Assembly (NCBI GenBank): GCA_907164885.2
Contig: OU015491.1
Location: 120,862,431 to 120,926,430, forward strand
Origin: Dolomedes plantarius
Taxonomy: Eukaryota > Arthropoda > Arachnida > Araneae > Dolomedidae
DNA: 64,000 nucleotides
Reading direction: 5' to 3'
Made by a program: the position numbers and the translations under genes. Below, piece by piece: positions 22,621 through 33,610 of this stretch. Each line of letters begins with the position of its first letter. Within the stretch, counting starts at the first letter, position 1. The notes beneath the pieces are model-generated. The model saw only the letters and a program-made list of their open reading frames with translations, ran no database searches and was not told the DNA's origin.

Positions 22621-22989
22621 TGTAGGGAACTCTTTATTTTCAGTGCCACCAGATGTCAGCGCTAGCGAACGTCAACGTATAGATAAATGCGCTGGCGTCT
22701 GCTCCGCGAACACTGCGCATAGGCAGATGCGCGCGAAGAAGCGAATAAAAAAACAGACTCTGGCAACAGATAGGATAGTTCAAGCGATAGCCCACCCGGA
22801 CAGGACACTGACACCTGTTGGTCAGATTTCGCTCGCGACCTGTGAATTTTAATCGCTCTTGAATTTTTCTTCTCTCTGTAATTATTTAACTACGTAAAAA
22901 TAAATCGTTGTTAAATTCACTAAAACCTTCTGATATGACTCTTGATGAAGTATTGTGCATTACAATCACCACAAATGGTGATTTCTACA
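22621..22989 (+). repeat. Gypsy 3' LTR
   Basis: It begins TGTAGGGAACTC after the G-rich tract and matches the 5' LTR through AATCACCACAAATGGTGA. The right boundary is set at TTCTACA before the AAGG duplication. The LTR contains a polyadenylation-like AATAAATCG stretch near 22899. Confidence 0.8.
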
Positions 22990-23270
22990 AAGGTGTACCA
23001 CTGTTGACGCAGTTCAGGAGGTTAAGTTCTTTGCTTGGAACTTCAAAAACGATGTGCATGGCCAATGTTGTTGTCTCTCGCATGCCATCTTCATTAAACA
23101 GAGCCAACGGAAAAGGAGCCAACTCATATTCTAGAGAAAATGCTAGCTCTTCGTCGTTTTGTTTAGCAATTGCTATCCCCTGAAAAAGCAACAATGGGTT
23201 TACTACTGTAATGAAACCGTTTAGTTTCACCGCACAAGTGACGGGAAAACTTTTTCCTTCCGTGATAACT
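22990..23270 (-). pseudogene. PIN-domain protein, middle piece before the nuclease part
   Basis: The minus-strand frame reads SFPVTCAVKLNGFITVVNPL, then QNDEELAFSLEYELAPFPLA and LFNEDGMRETTT. This corresponds to the block that in relatives starts at the repeated-protein hallmark INPLLLFQRI and YELAPYPLSLFDE. The left edge is the Gypsy duplication. The right edge at 23263-23270 is one copy of the BED-hAT duplication (GTGATAAC). Confidence 0.72.
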
Positions 23271-23522
23271 AGGGATGTGACATCGATGTCGATGTTTTCA
23301 AAACATCGATTTATTGGTCGATTTTTTTAACATCGATGTTTTGTGCTCGATGTTTTTTTAACATCGATGTTTTGTGCTCTGTGTTTTACGTTGCCTCAAT
23401 GTTTTTTTAATGAAAAAGTACCATTATAAAAAAAATTTATCACGTAGCATAATTTTCCCACTCAGTAAATGTAAGTCTGAATTCTGAAAAGGACGAATAC
23501 AAAAGGGGGAACGATTCCTTAG

Positions 23523-25832
23523 TGATACAACGCCTCCTGAACATATAAATAATTATCAAATTATCCTAGTTATCAATTTTAATTTGTAAAGTTAAATTTA
23601 GATTTATATTCAAGCCACGTGCTAAATAAGGCAGGCGAAGCATCAGATACATATAAAACGAAAGCACTTTATTTGGTTACAATGAACATTATAAAAAATA
23701 TCAATTAATAAATTTTGATTTCATATAATATTTTACAAGATGGAGAGAGGGATATTTACTGAGGGATAACGTACTCGCAGGTGGTTCTTTATGTTCTTTG
23801 TGTTCGCTTACAAGCGTTCGAAAACCTCCGTCCGCTGCGACCTTCCTTCTGCTTCCGAGACAAGATCTGCCCGCCAACCGGCATTGGCGCGGTCCCCCGT
23901 CGCCAAACAGCGCGCAGCGCCAAATTCGAAATGTGAGTACGCTCCCTAACATCCCTTCCCTCCTTGAAAAACATGCAAAGCATGTAGATGACTTCCGTAC
24001 AAAATAAATTGAAGTTGGTGATGATCAGTCACAGATGATTACATATTTTTTCAGCAAGGTGAAAAGTTCTCACGAAATGAAGTCCTAAACGGTGGCTCCG
24101 GAACAAACGGCTAACGTAGGAAAAAAAAAATTTCTTTCTCTTGTTAGCACAACAGAGATCAATGGAGAACGCCAGTTGTAAGTACGAACAACACATCTTT
24201 AAAGATGAGGCTGGCATGATTCTTCAAACACAAAACTATGTGGAGACGTTACACTCGTGCGAAGGCGAAGAATGCGTAATTATTTTACGCTGTAATAAGC
24301 AACACACTGAAGAAAGTAGACACATATTTAATAAGAACGGACGTGACAGTGAGCCAGTCTCCCTCACCACTCTCTCCATACTCTAAAAACCAAAAGGCTT
24401 GTACATCCGTAATGTGCTCAACAAACATTGTAATGTTAGGGAGCGTACTCACATTTCGAATTTGGCGATCGTCAGCTTTTCCAATTCGCTCCACCGCGTT
24501 AATTGGCTGACTTCGTCGATCCTATCTAAAAAATTCTTAATATCCCCCTTCTCTGGAAAATGTGGGTATAAGTTCAATACAACTGAGGTTGATGGTGGGC
24601 AAATTTGCCCGAGGGGATGGGTCCCTTTGTCTACGTGGCGGTATTTTTCACAATTTTGTAAATGTAAAAGCACAATAATTAACGGGAAAAAAAAATTGAA
24701 AAAAAAAATATGATAAATCGTAAATATAATCTATATGCGTGTACACAGAAATATATCTTAAACACTATTACATTTGTAAAACATATAACAATATTAAACT
24801 GGTTTCTTTGTTTTCTGATGAAACACACATATAAATGCAATGAATATACATTATCAATAATATAATCTACATGCGCGTACACAGGAATATATCTAAACAC
24901 TATTATATTTGTAAAACATATCAATATTAAACTGGTTTCTTTGTTCAGTAATTTGTTTCCATTAGTTTTCTACTTAAACATCTATATATCAGAAATGGCA
25001 TGCAAAAATCAGTATGAAATTCATCAATATAAATCACACTTTATGTGAGTTGAAAATACTTTATGCAATAATTGATAGCACTCTTAAAAAAATTGTTTAA
25101 ATAATACACAGTCAGTGTATCTTAGTATTCACAAAACCAATATTGAATCCGCTCAGCACATGGAACATACCGCTACTTCTGTTTTTTACTTTTTCAAAAG
25201 AAAAAAAATATTTACTTCAAAAATAAGAGGAAAATCGATAAAATTCATATCTCAATTGTCACGTGAAAAAAGTACCCCAAAATTTTTACGATGGAGACAG
25301 ATTGTGCTAAGCGCATTCAATGGCGTCCCCAACCGACAGCATGTCATAACAGAGAAAAAAAAAATTATATTTATTGACTGGAAGATCCTGGTCACAGCAC
25401 CAATGATACAACGCCTCCTGAACATATAAATAATTATCAAATTATCCTAGTTATCAATTTTAATTTGTAAAGTTAAATTTAGATTTAGATTCAAGCCACG
25501 TGCTAAATAAGGCAGGCGAAGCATCAGATACATATAAAACGAAAGCACTTTATTTGGTTGCAATGAACATTATAAAAAATATCAATTAATAAATTTTGAT
25601 TTCATATAATATTTTACAAGATGGAGAGAGGGATATTTACTGAGGGATAACGTACTCACAGGTGGTTCTTTATGTTTTTTGTGTTCGCTTACAAGCGTTC
25701 GAAAACCTCCGTCCGCTGCGACCTTCCTTCTGCTTCCGAGACAAGATCTGCCCGCCAACCGGCATTGGCGCGGTCCCCCGTCGCCAAACAGCGCGCAGCG
25801 CCAAATTCGAAATGTGAGTACGCTCCCTAACA
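23523..25832 (-). mobile_element. Short non-autonomous LTR retroelement
   Basis: Two 429-bp direct repeats (23523-23951 and 25404-25832) differ at only about four positions by eye. TTAG duplicates flank them (23519-23522 and 25833-25836). The related BED-hAT copy at 13078-13973 has a single CCTTAGCAAACAG at this point (about 13359-13371), an empty site. On the minus strand the element starts TGTTAGGGAGCG. A primer binding site TTGGTGCTGTGACCAGGATC reads from 25403 and a polypurine tract AAGGAGGGAAGGGA lies next to 23952. The interior (1.45 kb) lacks pol and holds only a gag remnant. It probably relies on enzymes of a Gypsy-like relative. Confidence 0.92.
23952..25403 (-). pseudogene. Interior of the LTR element with gag remnant
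   Basis: The only recognisable coding stretch is minus strand at about 24673-24471. It contains GDIKNFLDRIDEVSQLTRWS and ELEKLTIAK, resembling the start of a Gypsy-type gag capsid. It breaks off into an inverted piece of LTR (24432-24470, reading TGTTAGGGAGCGTACTCACA on the plus strand). Protease, RT and integrase are absent. The rest is AT-rich and shows repeated ATATAATCTAYATGCG blocks around 24725 and 24860. Confidence 0.7.
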
Positions 25833-26013
25833 TTAGCAAACAGACAAATGGTAATCAACAACCAATGAACCAATCAGAGCGCTTGGAATGTTCCTGACAC
25901 TCCAGAACATTCCATGGGGTTTTATTTTACAAATAGTATATACACGAGAGCAGCCGTTTAAGTTTTTGTTTTGTTCTAGTTCTAAATAAGTTGACGTTAA
26001 TTTTATTAGTAAG

Positions 26014-26250
26014 ATGCCTCTCAAAAGTACCGTTTGGAAATATTTTTGCAAAACCTCTGACAAATTGGCGAAATGCAATATTTGCCTTAAGTCCCTCAAA
26101 ACTTCTGGCAATACCACGAATTTATCTGGACATTTGAAGGCAAAACATGGCGATATTTACAACGAGAATTTTGAAGTCATCAGTGTAGCCCAAGGCAAAA
26201 GCAACCAAGTTTTTGTCATTTGTGTCAGCCCAATCAGAGAGAAAAATTAA
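26014..26250 (+). pseudogene. BED zinc finger start of hAT transposase, copy 2 (78 codons)
   Basis: The ATG at 26014 opens MPLKSTVWKYFCKTSDKLAK, with CNIC near residue 21 and HLKAKH near 40, matching copy 1 at 13544 with a few substitutions. The frame then runs into VISVAQGKSNQVF and stops at 26250. The DDE and dimerisation domains are missing. The upstream sequence repeats the CCAAT boxes, inverted GAA/TTC pairs and TATA-like region of copy 1. Confidence 0.75.
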
Positions 26251-26433
26251 ATCACCCCCCTCCCACGACTAACCGAAGTAACATTAATGTTAGAGATTAC
26301 TAAACCAGTTTTTAAAAATAGATGTTCTAAAACATCGATGGTTTTTGGGCGATGTTTTATTAGCATCGATGTTTTAATATTGAATATCGATGTTTCAAAA
26401 CATCGATGTTTTGTTATCGATGTCGCATCCCTA

Positions 26434-27222
26434 GTGAGAACTTCACATTTGAAAAATTGTTTTCAACATTCTTTGTCACTGCTTTTTTCCAACATCAATA
26501 GCAATGTAGCAGTTTATACTTGCGTCTCAAATACCTCTGGAGGCTATTGACATTTTATCATCCTTCTGAAATAGTGGATGGTTTTTAAACCAATCTACAA
26601 GCTTCTGGACATCTCTTGCATCTCATTATTTACGTGACTGTTCTAAATCAACGTGTTTATCGGATGAGACAAATACTTTACCCTGAGGTTCTGAAAAATT
26701 CGCAAATGTCGTGAGTAGCAGTCGTTCCCAAGATCCATTTACTGAGGACACAATCAATAATTCTTGGGCCATGAGTGAGATCACCGGTGCTTTTCATGCA
26801 TAAATGTTTGTCCGATAGCCATTTCTGACCACACCCAACTTAAAAATTTGTCCGTTCTTCGAACTGTAAAATATCCTTCTTTTATGAAATTGTCATATTC
26901 TTCAGTACTCATTTTGGACTTAAGGTGGAGCATATTCTACAGATATAAGTGGTTAGCTTTACAAAAAATGACCACTTGCATGAAAAATTGGGATCATTTG
27001 ATGAACACAAGGAAGGTGTTCATTCCAATCATGCGATCGTTCTGCGTAAATATATTCTTTCATAAGGTTTACCATTTCAAATTACTGAACTCAGAGGGCT
27101 GCAGTTGGGCCATTCTCTTTCAACTGCTTCAAAGTCTTTCTCATTTTAATCTCGACGCCTCGTATATGAGTATGTCCGTTTATGGTTTCAGCGATAGTAG
27201 TTCAGTAGCAAAATCTCTAAAT
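26434..27222 (-). pseudogene. PIN-domain protein, central piece
   Basis: On the minus strand, with many stops and shifts, one can read KEYIYAERSHDWNEHLPCV, then (other frame) FIKEGYFTVRRTDKFLSWVW followed by SEMAIGQTFMHEK. Relatives of this repeat family have a block like GYHTVRRSDRFWAGLSTDL followed by IEQVLMRS here. Further on, LVDWFKNHPLFQ and KNVENNFSN appear near 26590-26450. It joins the next piece across the BED-hAT at 23271-26433 and the previous one across the Pao element. Confidence 0.72.
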
Positions 27223-27532
27223 TGTTAGGGACTTTCAAATAATCCCTCAAAAGTGGACTGTATTTAAAATTTATTATACATCAAATATTTTCGTCTTATA
27301 CATTAAAATGGAGCCCCAAGGCTCAATAATAAAAACGAGCATGACAGCTCATAAAGCAAGAGCACGATAGCTCACAAGAACGAGCACGATAGCTCACAAG
27401 CACTACCAACCACCTTCGAACAGTGCCAGGTAGACTAAAAAGCACAAGCACGTGAACGCCGCCAATTCTCAAGAAGAGCCATTGCTCTTGGCGATTTATC
27501 ACCTGGGTTGGGGAATTTTTCGAGCATTAACA

Positions 27533-28077
27533 TCCCGGCCCCGTTGGAGGTCTTAACATTCAACACAGATTTGCAATTTTTACATAAGTTGCATCACACA
27601 AAGTACAATAATCAAATTTCGAGTATAATCAAAAATACAATAATAAAGTTTTAGACTTAAAAATATCAAACAATTGAATAAAATATAAAATCAATACAAT
27701 ACAATCACATATAATTCTGAAAATCATAGTGAGTAAGCTTAATAAAAGGTACAGTTAAAATGGCATAAGGTAAAGTCCCTTGAATCTTCATTCAAATAAA
27801 ATATAGATATATAAACACAACCAGTATTTCCCTATAACGACTGAAACAGCCAAGTATCTAATTATCAGTTTCAACAGGCAAAATACAGAGTTTCGAGATG
27901 GGTCTTTTCAAATTTCCATGCGCAGTGCGCACATCGGCTACTCTTATGCAACCATCCTCCCCATAAATTGCATTAATAATTCTCCCTAGAATTTGCATTT
28001 TGGAAGGTTATCCTCCCTTAAAATCACCATCATACCTGGTTTCACGTTATTTTTGTAAATTGCCATTTGTGTCGGTG
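27533..28077. other. 3' non-coding part of Pao element 1
   Basis: AT-rich sequence between the integrase remnant and the LTR. I see no frame or structure in it beyond the polypurine tract next to the LTR. Confidence 0.5.
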
Positions 28078-30384
28078 TTAGAAGTGTGTCAAACAATCTA
28101 AGCTCCATCTCTTCCATACTATTTGGGTCAATTTTTCCACACGTTTCCATCTATATAAACGATTGATAGGTATCTCAGTGATATCTGGTTCGAAAATTGT
28201 ATTTATAGCTCGACCGATCAAAAAATGACCTGGAGTCAAGGCCTCTAGGTCATTAATGTCTGACGAATTTTGTCTAGTGTAATACAACAGCGCTTGTTAG
28301 CTAATACGCAAGTATCTCTTATGGAAGTGTTCTAAAATTAGGTAAGTTACCTTACCTTTAATTGGCAAAATAATTTGATGGTTTTTATCAAAATTGACCT
28401 CTGCGTTCTGGAGCCGCCCTCCTACTCGTAGAATTCCCTTATCGTCTATGAAAGGATGCAAAGATCTTAGAATACTCTTACCTGAGAGCTGTTTACCCTT
28501 CATCAAGCATTTAATTTCATTACCAAAGTTAACCTATTGAGTATACTGTATTAATTTATTTTCTGCAAACCGGAATGCATCCCTAGCTGTTGGACCAGTC
28601 TGACGAGGTAGCTTCTTTCTGCAATTATCTAAGAATCTGTAAACAAAACTCATTACTTTAATTAGTTTAAGACAATTATTAGTAGAAAGAACAAGATAAG
28701 TAATAACGCAATTATTCACTGTAGAGGTCAGATTAACATTCCTTTGCTGTTTGAGTTCACAAATGAAATCACTAAGAGTTGTCACATGTTCTGGGTCACA
28801 AGGTTCTCCCATCACTGTAGATTCTCTAAAGAATGATGGACCATGCCACCATAATTCCTGCATCTGGATCTGATCAGGCATCAGACCCCTTGAAAGCAAA
28901 TCAGCCGGATTTTCCGAAGACGATACGTGGCTCCACTAATAGTCCGCAGTCAGTTCCTGAATTGTTGCAAATCTGTTTGCCAACGAAAGTTTTCAATTCG
29001 TGGAGATTTTTTCAACCATGCAAGCACTGTGGTTGAATCCGACCACAAATTCACGGTGCAATCCTTAAATTTTAAAGCCCTCACAACCTTTTGCCTGAGG
29101 TGTGTCAGCAAGAGCGCGGCGGAAAGCTCTAAGCGAGGAATATTATCTGGGTTGACAGGCGCAACCCTTGACTTGCTGCACAAAAGGTGAACGGAATTAG
29201 TAAAATTGGAGGTCTTGTATTGGGCGTAAATAGCAGCACCATAAGCGACTGATGAGGCATCCGCAAAACGATGAAGGGTGACTCTGTCATTATTCTCGAA
29301 AAACCTTGGAATTGCTATATTTTCAATATTTGGTAACAAGGACACAAATTCTATCCACTTCATTGTAAAGGACTCTGGTAACGGTGTATCCCAGTCCAAC
29401 TGAATCATCCAGAGATCCTGCATGAATAGCTTTGCCCTCGTAATCACAGGGCCTATCAGCCCGAGTGGATCAAAAACTCTAGAAATATCCGAAAGAACTG
29501 TTCGTCTAGTGTAGGTTATCTGAGGTTGAATTGACACCTTATAGGAAAAACAGTCATTACCAAGCTTCCATAGCACACCTAAAGCCTTAACAGATATTTC
29601 TTGATTAAACTCATCAAAGGAGTAAATCTCAGCCCCAGACTCATCATTCATGAGACTGGCATCATTGAGTTCCATTTATGAAGCGTCATACCTTCCCGTT
29701 CAAGTAAGAGGACTAACTGACGCTTCAACTCCCTTGAAGACCTCAATCATGTGATCCGGTAAGAATATCATCCATATAAAAGTCCTCCCGAGCAGCCGAA
29801 GCCGCGTTTGGGAACAAATCCTCCTCATCTTCACATAACTGCCTTAATGCTCTTGTAGCTAAATAAGGCGCATTCTTTGTTCCATAAGTAACTGTGCAAA
29901 GTTTTCAAGTTTTAACTGAATCAATTGAGGTTTCTCGCCTTACAATTCTCTGCAAGTCTCTCCGAGTGGGTTCTATCAGTATCTGATGATACATCATTCG
30001 GATATCCCCGGTAAATACGAAAACATGCTTTCTAAAACGTAGCATTATGGAAAAGAGATCCTGTTGGGGTAATTTACCATTCAATTGAAGTTGATTTAAA
30101 GAGACACCAGCAGATGTTAAGGCAGACCCGTTAAAAACAACTCTCAATTTAGTTGATGATTTCTCCGGTCGGAAAACGCCATGATGTGGAAAATAGTAAC
30201 AACAGTCAGGCTCAATTTCATCAGAAACTTCCTCCATATGGCCCAAATTTTGATATTCCTGAATAAAATCAACATACAATTTTTTCAAATTTGGGTTACG
30301 CTCTAAGCATTTTGAAAGAGAATTTAAACGGTCAATTGCCATAGATCTAGATTTACCTAATATCCTATCGGTCTTCAATGACAT
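28078..30384 (-). pseudogene. Pao 1 RT, RNase H and integrase remnant
   Basis: RT begins near 30230 with YFPHHGVFRPEKSSTKLRVV and FNGSALTSAGVSLNQLQLNG, and DIRMMYHQILIEPTRRD holds the first catalytic Asp. After a shift, TYGTKNAPYLATRAL and the active site DFYMDDILTG appear near 29890-29740. RNase H is recognised by HRFADASSVAYGAAIY and LWSDSTTVLAWLKKSPR (29300-29000). The integrase keeps its entry region (DKGILRVGGRLQNAEV, LEHFHKR) and a C-terminal LTPGHFLIGRAIN block. The DDE core between them is deleted. Several shifts are present. Confidence 0.9.
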
Positions 30385-30520
30385 ACTAACGACGTATCGA
30401 CCATCCTGTGTTCTAGAATGAGTTTCGATGAAGTATCTTTCACATTCTTTTTCTTCACTACTTAAAATAGGGTCCGAACTATCAACCGCCTCTATTTCCC
30501 AAAAGCCGCGAAGGGTTTCT

Positions 30521-32334
30521 TCAAGATTTAATGTTTCCTGTACAAACCCACAGTAAATATGTCCTCCTGAATTTCTTACTAAGCTCGAACCGATTACAAT
30601 ATACCCAAATGCTGTCTCCTGTAATATTAGTCATGAATCCTTCATATAAATTTTTTCCCGTTCTTAACATATCAAAAAATAATCCCGCTCCAAGTAACGC
30701 ATCGTCCCTTTCAGGTTTGAAGAATGCCGGGTCGGCTAATTCAATATTTTTATCCAACTTCCTGAGATCTATTTTTACATACGTGGAAGGGCTAACCAGC
30801 GTAATTTTTGGCACAATCATAAATTCTATTGCTCTCACAAAGTCATTGGATTTATTCGAAATTTCGGTCGACACCTGAGCCTTCACCGGTATAATAACCC
30901 CATTTAAATCAGAAATTGGAATATTTAATTTTTCTCTTTTCAATCTCAAACGATCTCCACTTTCCAAAGAGATTGCTCTAACTTGGTACCCAGAATCATA
31001 GATACATCGCAGTGGGTGTTTATTTCCGCTTCTATCTCTGACATAGATAATTGCTGTGGCTAGGTTTACCCTAGACACACTCTCAGGACAACTGGCACTA
31101 GCGCAGACAGCCGACGTCTGCCCAAGGTCAGAAGATGGCTCCCTGTTCTGCTGAGAAGGCGACGAGAAATGAGTTTTGTCCAAAACATTTCCTTCCTCCG
31201 CTTTCGAATTGTAAGGTAAAAGTGAGTTATGCCTTTTACCACAAAATTTGCACACAAATGTAGACTTGCAATCAGCAACCCTGCAAGACTGATTCAAACA
31301 ATTTATGCCCAGTGAGAATTTTTTAACCAAATTGAATCTCTGTTTTGTGTCCATGCGAAGAAATTCTGAACATTTAAAGATGGAATGCATTCGCGATTTA
31401 CAAATCACACAGGACAAACCCAATGTTGAATCAACCATAAAGCTTTTAATATTAGAAACCATCTTTCGTTTCATTTGATTCGAATGTCCGTGAAAATTTT
31501 CCAGAAAGGTACAACGCGTTTTTAAAAAGTCTATTAAATCATCCCATTTCCGTAAATCCGAAGTTTTCAAAGTCATTTCGAAAAGTTTTCTCGGTTCCTT
31601 GTCAATTTTCTGGAGTACAATATTAATCAAAATATTCAAACTCAATTGATCCAACTGCAAATCCAGAGAAATCAATGCTCTAACTTGTTTTATTATCTTA
31701 TCAACAAGAGATCGTAATTCAACAGCCGATTCCTGAGTAATATTTTCCAAATTCAAAAGTTCATTTATATGCGTGTTACCAGTAATCGTTTAGGATCATA
31801 ACTCTCTTGTAGCGCCTTAAAAAGTGAATCGAAAGTGTCCTCGGTAGTTTGAATTTGCTTAGCATTACCGGTTAGCGAAGACTGCAAATAGAACAGTTTT
31901 TGTGATTCATCTAAGTTTTTATTTGAAGAAATCAAAGAATCAAATTGGGCCTTAAAATTATGCCAATCCTCAATATTACCCAAAAATCTTGGCAATGCAA
32001 TATCAGGCAATTTTATTTTAACGTTATTGGTTTGAACACTCAAATTTTCTAATTGAGATTTAATTCTAAGGAATCCTACCTCCGACTCCTCGATTTCTTG
32101 TTCAATGTCTTCCAAAGCGCTATCCACCTGAATAAAATCCTTCTCTTCTGCAATTTCATAATAGTCCAGTCGCAGCTCTTCCAGCTGATTTTTAACTGTT
32201 TCCAAATTATTCATTTTTGCAGAAATTGCAATGGAAACGCGTGAAGCATTTTCTTCTTTCAAATACTTCGAGAGTCTGACAACCTTTGCCTTGAAGGTTC
32301 CTCTCCTTCTATTGAGGCTCTTCAAATTCGCCAT
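30521..32334 (-). pseudogene. Pao 1 gag and protease
   Basis: Gag starts at 32334 (MANLKSLNRRRGTFKAKVV) with a coiled-coil-like region, then the DUF1759-type block IALPRFLGNIEDWHNFKAQF and SLTGNAKQI. A frameshift near 31760 leads into 31756-30521. That carries Cys-rich motifs (CVICKSRMHSIFKC, CKFCGKRH) and a protease with CIYDSGYQVRAI, where relatives read DSGSQ. About 600 residues in all, normal for the family apart from the shift. Confidence 0.9.
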
Positions 32335-32711
32335 TTAATATACCAGCGCGAAACGTTTTTCAAACGAAAAGCTTATGTCCATAGGCCACTAAATCTTCAC
32401 TCTGCGGTCGCACGGACCAAAATGTTAGGGACTTTCAAATAATCCCTCAAAAGTGGACTGTACTTAAAATTTATTATACATCAAATATTTTCGTCTTATA
32501 CATTAAAATCGAGCCCCAAGGCTCAATAATAAAAAAGAGCACGACAGCTCATAAAGCAAGAGCACGATAGCTCACAAGCACTACCAACCACCTTCGAACA
32601 GTGCCACAGGTAGACTAAAAACACAATCACGTGAACGCCATCAATTCTCAAGAAGAGCTATTGATCTTGGCAATTTATCACCTGGTTTGGAGAATTTTTC
32701 GAGCATTAACA

Positions 32712-32890
32712 TCTGAAGCATTAACACAACTCGTGGAGATTATTGCTTTTGATATCAGATATGTCCATAGCTTCAAAAATTATTTTTGCTAAAGCTGTTT
32801 GGGTAAATAAATGACCTAGGAATTTTCTAGCGTATGCATGGCCAGGCAATATTTTTTCTACTAACGTAGTTACATGCATCAAAGTTAGTA
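32712..32890 (-). pseudogene. PIN-domain protein, N-terminal piece
   Basis: The minus-strand frame from about 32880 reads LMHVTTLVEKILPGHAYARK and then FLGHLFTQTALAKIIFEAMD before a stop. The block resembles the RAIRGH-type region upstream of the central part in the family. The first third lies inside the inverted end, so the left end (3090-3149) contains a plus-strand version (LMYATTSEEKMVPDHAY). Confidence 0.6.
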
Positions 32891-33407
32891 TTCATTTTAA
32901 CCCACTTCCAGTCATTATTATATGCACAACGCAACCTAAGTATGACATAAAAAGATAGAATCCGCAAAGTCTCACAATGAAACCTGATAACAATGAAATG
33001 GATGTTGCTGAAACTTTCTCTCGAGCTTTGATATGTACAGGTATGACAAACGTGAGCATGCAAGACTTTTGGTGCACATGACCAGCGCATCCGCGTCCAA
33101 GATGTGATAGTTCGCTCCTTTCAAAGTCAGTTATCTTTGTTCCTGTTAGACATAAAAAAATTTAAATAATGTTTTTGTACATAATTTAATGCTCTTCAAT
33201 TTTTGTATTCAATTTTTTTTACATAAAATCAATATTTCTCTAGATACAAACAAAAAAAGTTTACACATTTTCCAAGATGGCGGCGAAAGCTCAAGTCTGA
33301 TCGGTGGGGTCTTTTAGTATGTTCATTAGGATGCCTAAACAAACATCTCCACCAATTTTCAAAACTTTCATATTTTTTTAGCCATTCGTCAAAATCGGGT
33401 CTATTTC
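32826..33407 (-). repeat. Right long inverted end of the PIN-domain element
   Basis: It matches the complement of 1768-2123 plus 2911-3149. Unlike the left copy it has no insert, so it shows the pre-insertion state at the point where the left end carries 787 extra bases. The outer tip reads TTTTTTAGCCATTCGTCAAA, then GGGTCTATTTC before AAC. Confidence 0.75.
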
Positions 33408-33410
33408 AAC

Positions 33411-33610
33411 AGGGGTAATATTACTGTATGTTTTTGGTTCTACACCTAAAGAGGTTAAACTACGCACATTCATTTCAATGTCATCATGTAATATTTTAAT
33501 TTTTAGAAATGTCACTAGACTTATACACCGGAGATAAATTAAGCAGTTTATTCATGTGAGAACTAATAATATCTTTACTGCCAAAAATTTGTCTTCTAAA
33601 ATTTTGTTTT
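33411..33610 (-). pseudogene. BEL/Pao-type gag fragment, upstream half
   Basis: The minus strand reads QIFGSKDIISSHMNKLLNLS, then ILHDDIEMNVRSLTSLGVEP and KTYSNITPV. This is the characteristic gag block of Pao-type elements (HMNxLLNLP followed by the SLGV motif). It ends at the PIN element and continues at 1767 (VILQLLPKDL). Its sequence differs from both complete Pao elements in the window, so it belongs to an older insertion. Confidence 0.7.

Larger units (their letters stand above)
13016..22989 (+). mobile_element. Ty3/Gypsy LTR retrotransposon, interrupted
   Basis: The 5' LTR begins TGTGGGGAAC at 13016 and the 3' LTR begins TGTAGGGAAC at 22621, directly after a G-rich polypurine tract (22604-22620). 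A short duplication AAGG flanks the copy (13012-13015 and 22990-22993). Order is 5' LTR, leader, gag, protease, RT remnant, integrase, 3' LTR, all plus strand. A BED-type hAT lies in the 5' LTR (13078-13973) and a Copia element in gag (15048-19677). No envelope-like frame is visible. The exact 3' end of the LTR is uncertain because the two copies agree only through GGTGA. Confidence 0.9.
23271..26433 (+). mobile_element. BED-type hAT, copy 2, with nested LTR element
   Basis: The ends are TAGGGATGTGACATCGAT and the complement of TAGGGATGCGACATCGAT. The 8-bp duplications GTGATAAC (23263-23270) and GTGAGAAC (26434-26441) differ at one base. The element aligns with the copy at 13078-13973 on both sides of the nested LTR element. 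Without that insertion it would be about 0.85 kb, so it too is an internally deleted derivative. It interrupts the PIN-domain pseudogene. Confidence 0.9.
27223..32711 (-). mobile_element. BEL/Pao retrotransposon 1
   Basis: The LTRs are 27223-27532 and 32423-32711. On the plus strand both start TGTTAGGGACTTTCAAATAA and end GAGCATTAACA. In coding orientation the primer site TTTTGGTCCGTGCGACC follows the 5' LTR (just left of 32423), and a purine tract (GGGGCCGGGA) precedes the 3' LTR. The order gag, protease, RT, RNase H, integrase remnant is that of BEL/Pao. The left LTR is longer because GAGCACGATAGCTCACAA is repeated in it. I found no clear target duplication. The flanks belong to successive parts of the PIN-domain pseudogene. 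Confidence 0.92.
1768..33407 (-). mobile_element. Composite element with long inverted ends encoding a PIN-domain protein
   Basis: The outer boundaries are two inverted repeats of about 0.6 kb: 1768-3149 (including a 787-bp insert) and 32826-33407. Between them, removal of six large insertions leaves about 2 kb of degraded minus-strand coding sequence in the order expected for one protein. The pieces are at 32880-32712, 27222-26434, 23270-22990, 13015-12871, 10940-10821 and 3761-3150. AAC lies just outside both ends (1765-1767 and 33408-33410), a possible 3-bp target duplication, and the flanks join into a Pao-type gag frame. The ends start roughly GAAATAGACCC and TGCCATGAGCATATAGCCC and are diverged at the tips. 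I do not know a named superfamily with this combination. Alternatives are a gene copy that acquired inverted ends by snap-back duplication, or two unrelated repeats in opposite orientation. Confidence 0.55.

Noticed and set aside
23701..25897. Frames of 60-85 codons in both LTRs of the short LTR element (for example 23701-23952 and 25582-25839)
   Set aside because: They occur identically in the two LTRs on both strands and have no domain. LTR sequence explains them.
27223..27360. GAGCACGATAGCTCACAA repeats as a possible CRISPR-like array
   Set aside because: Only two or three copies, inside the LTR of a BEL/Pao element, without spacers. The setting is eukaryotic.
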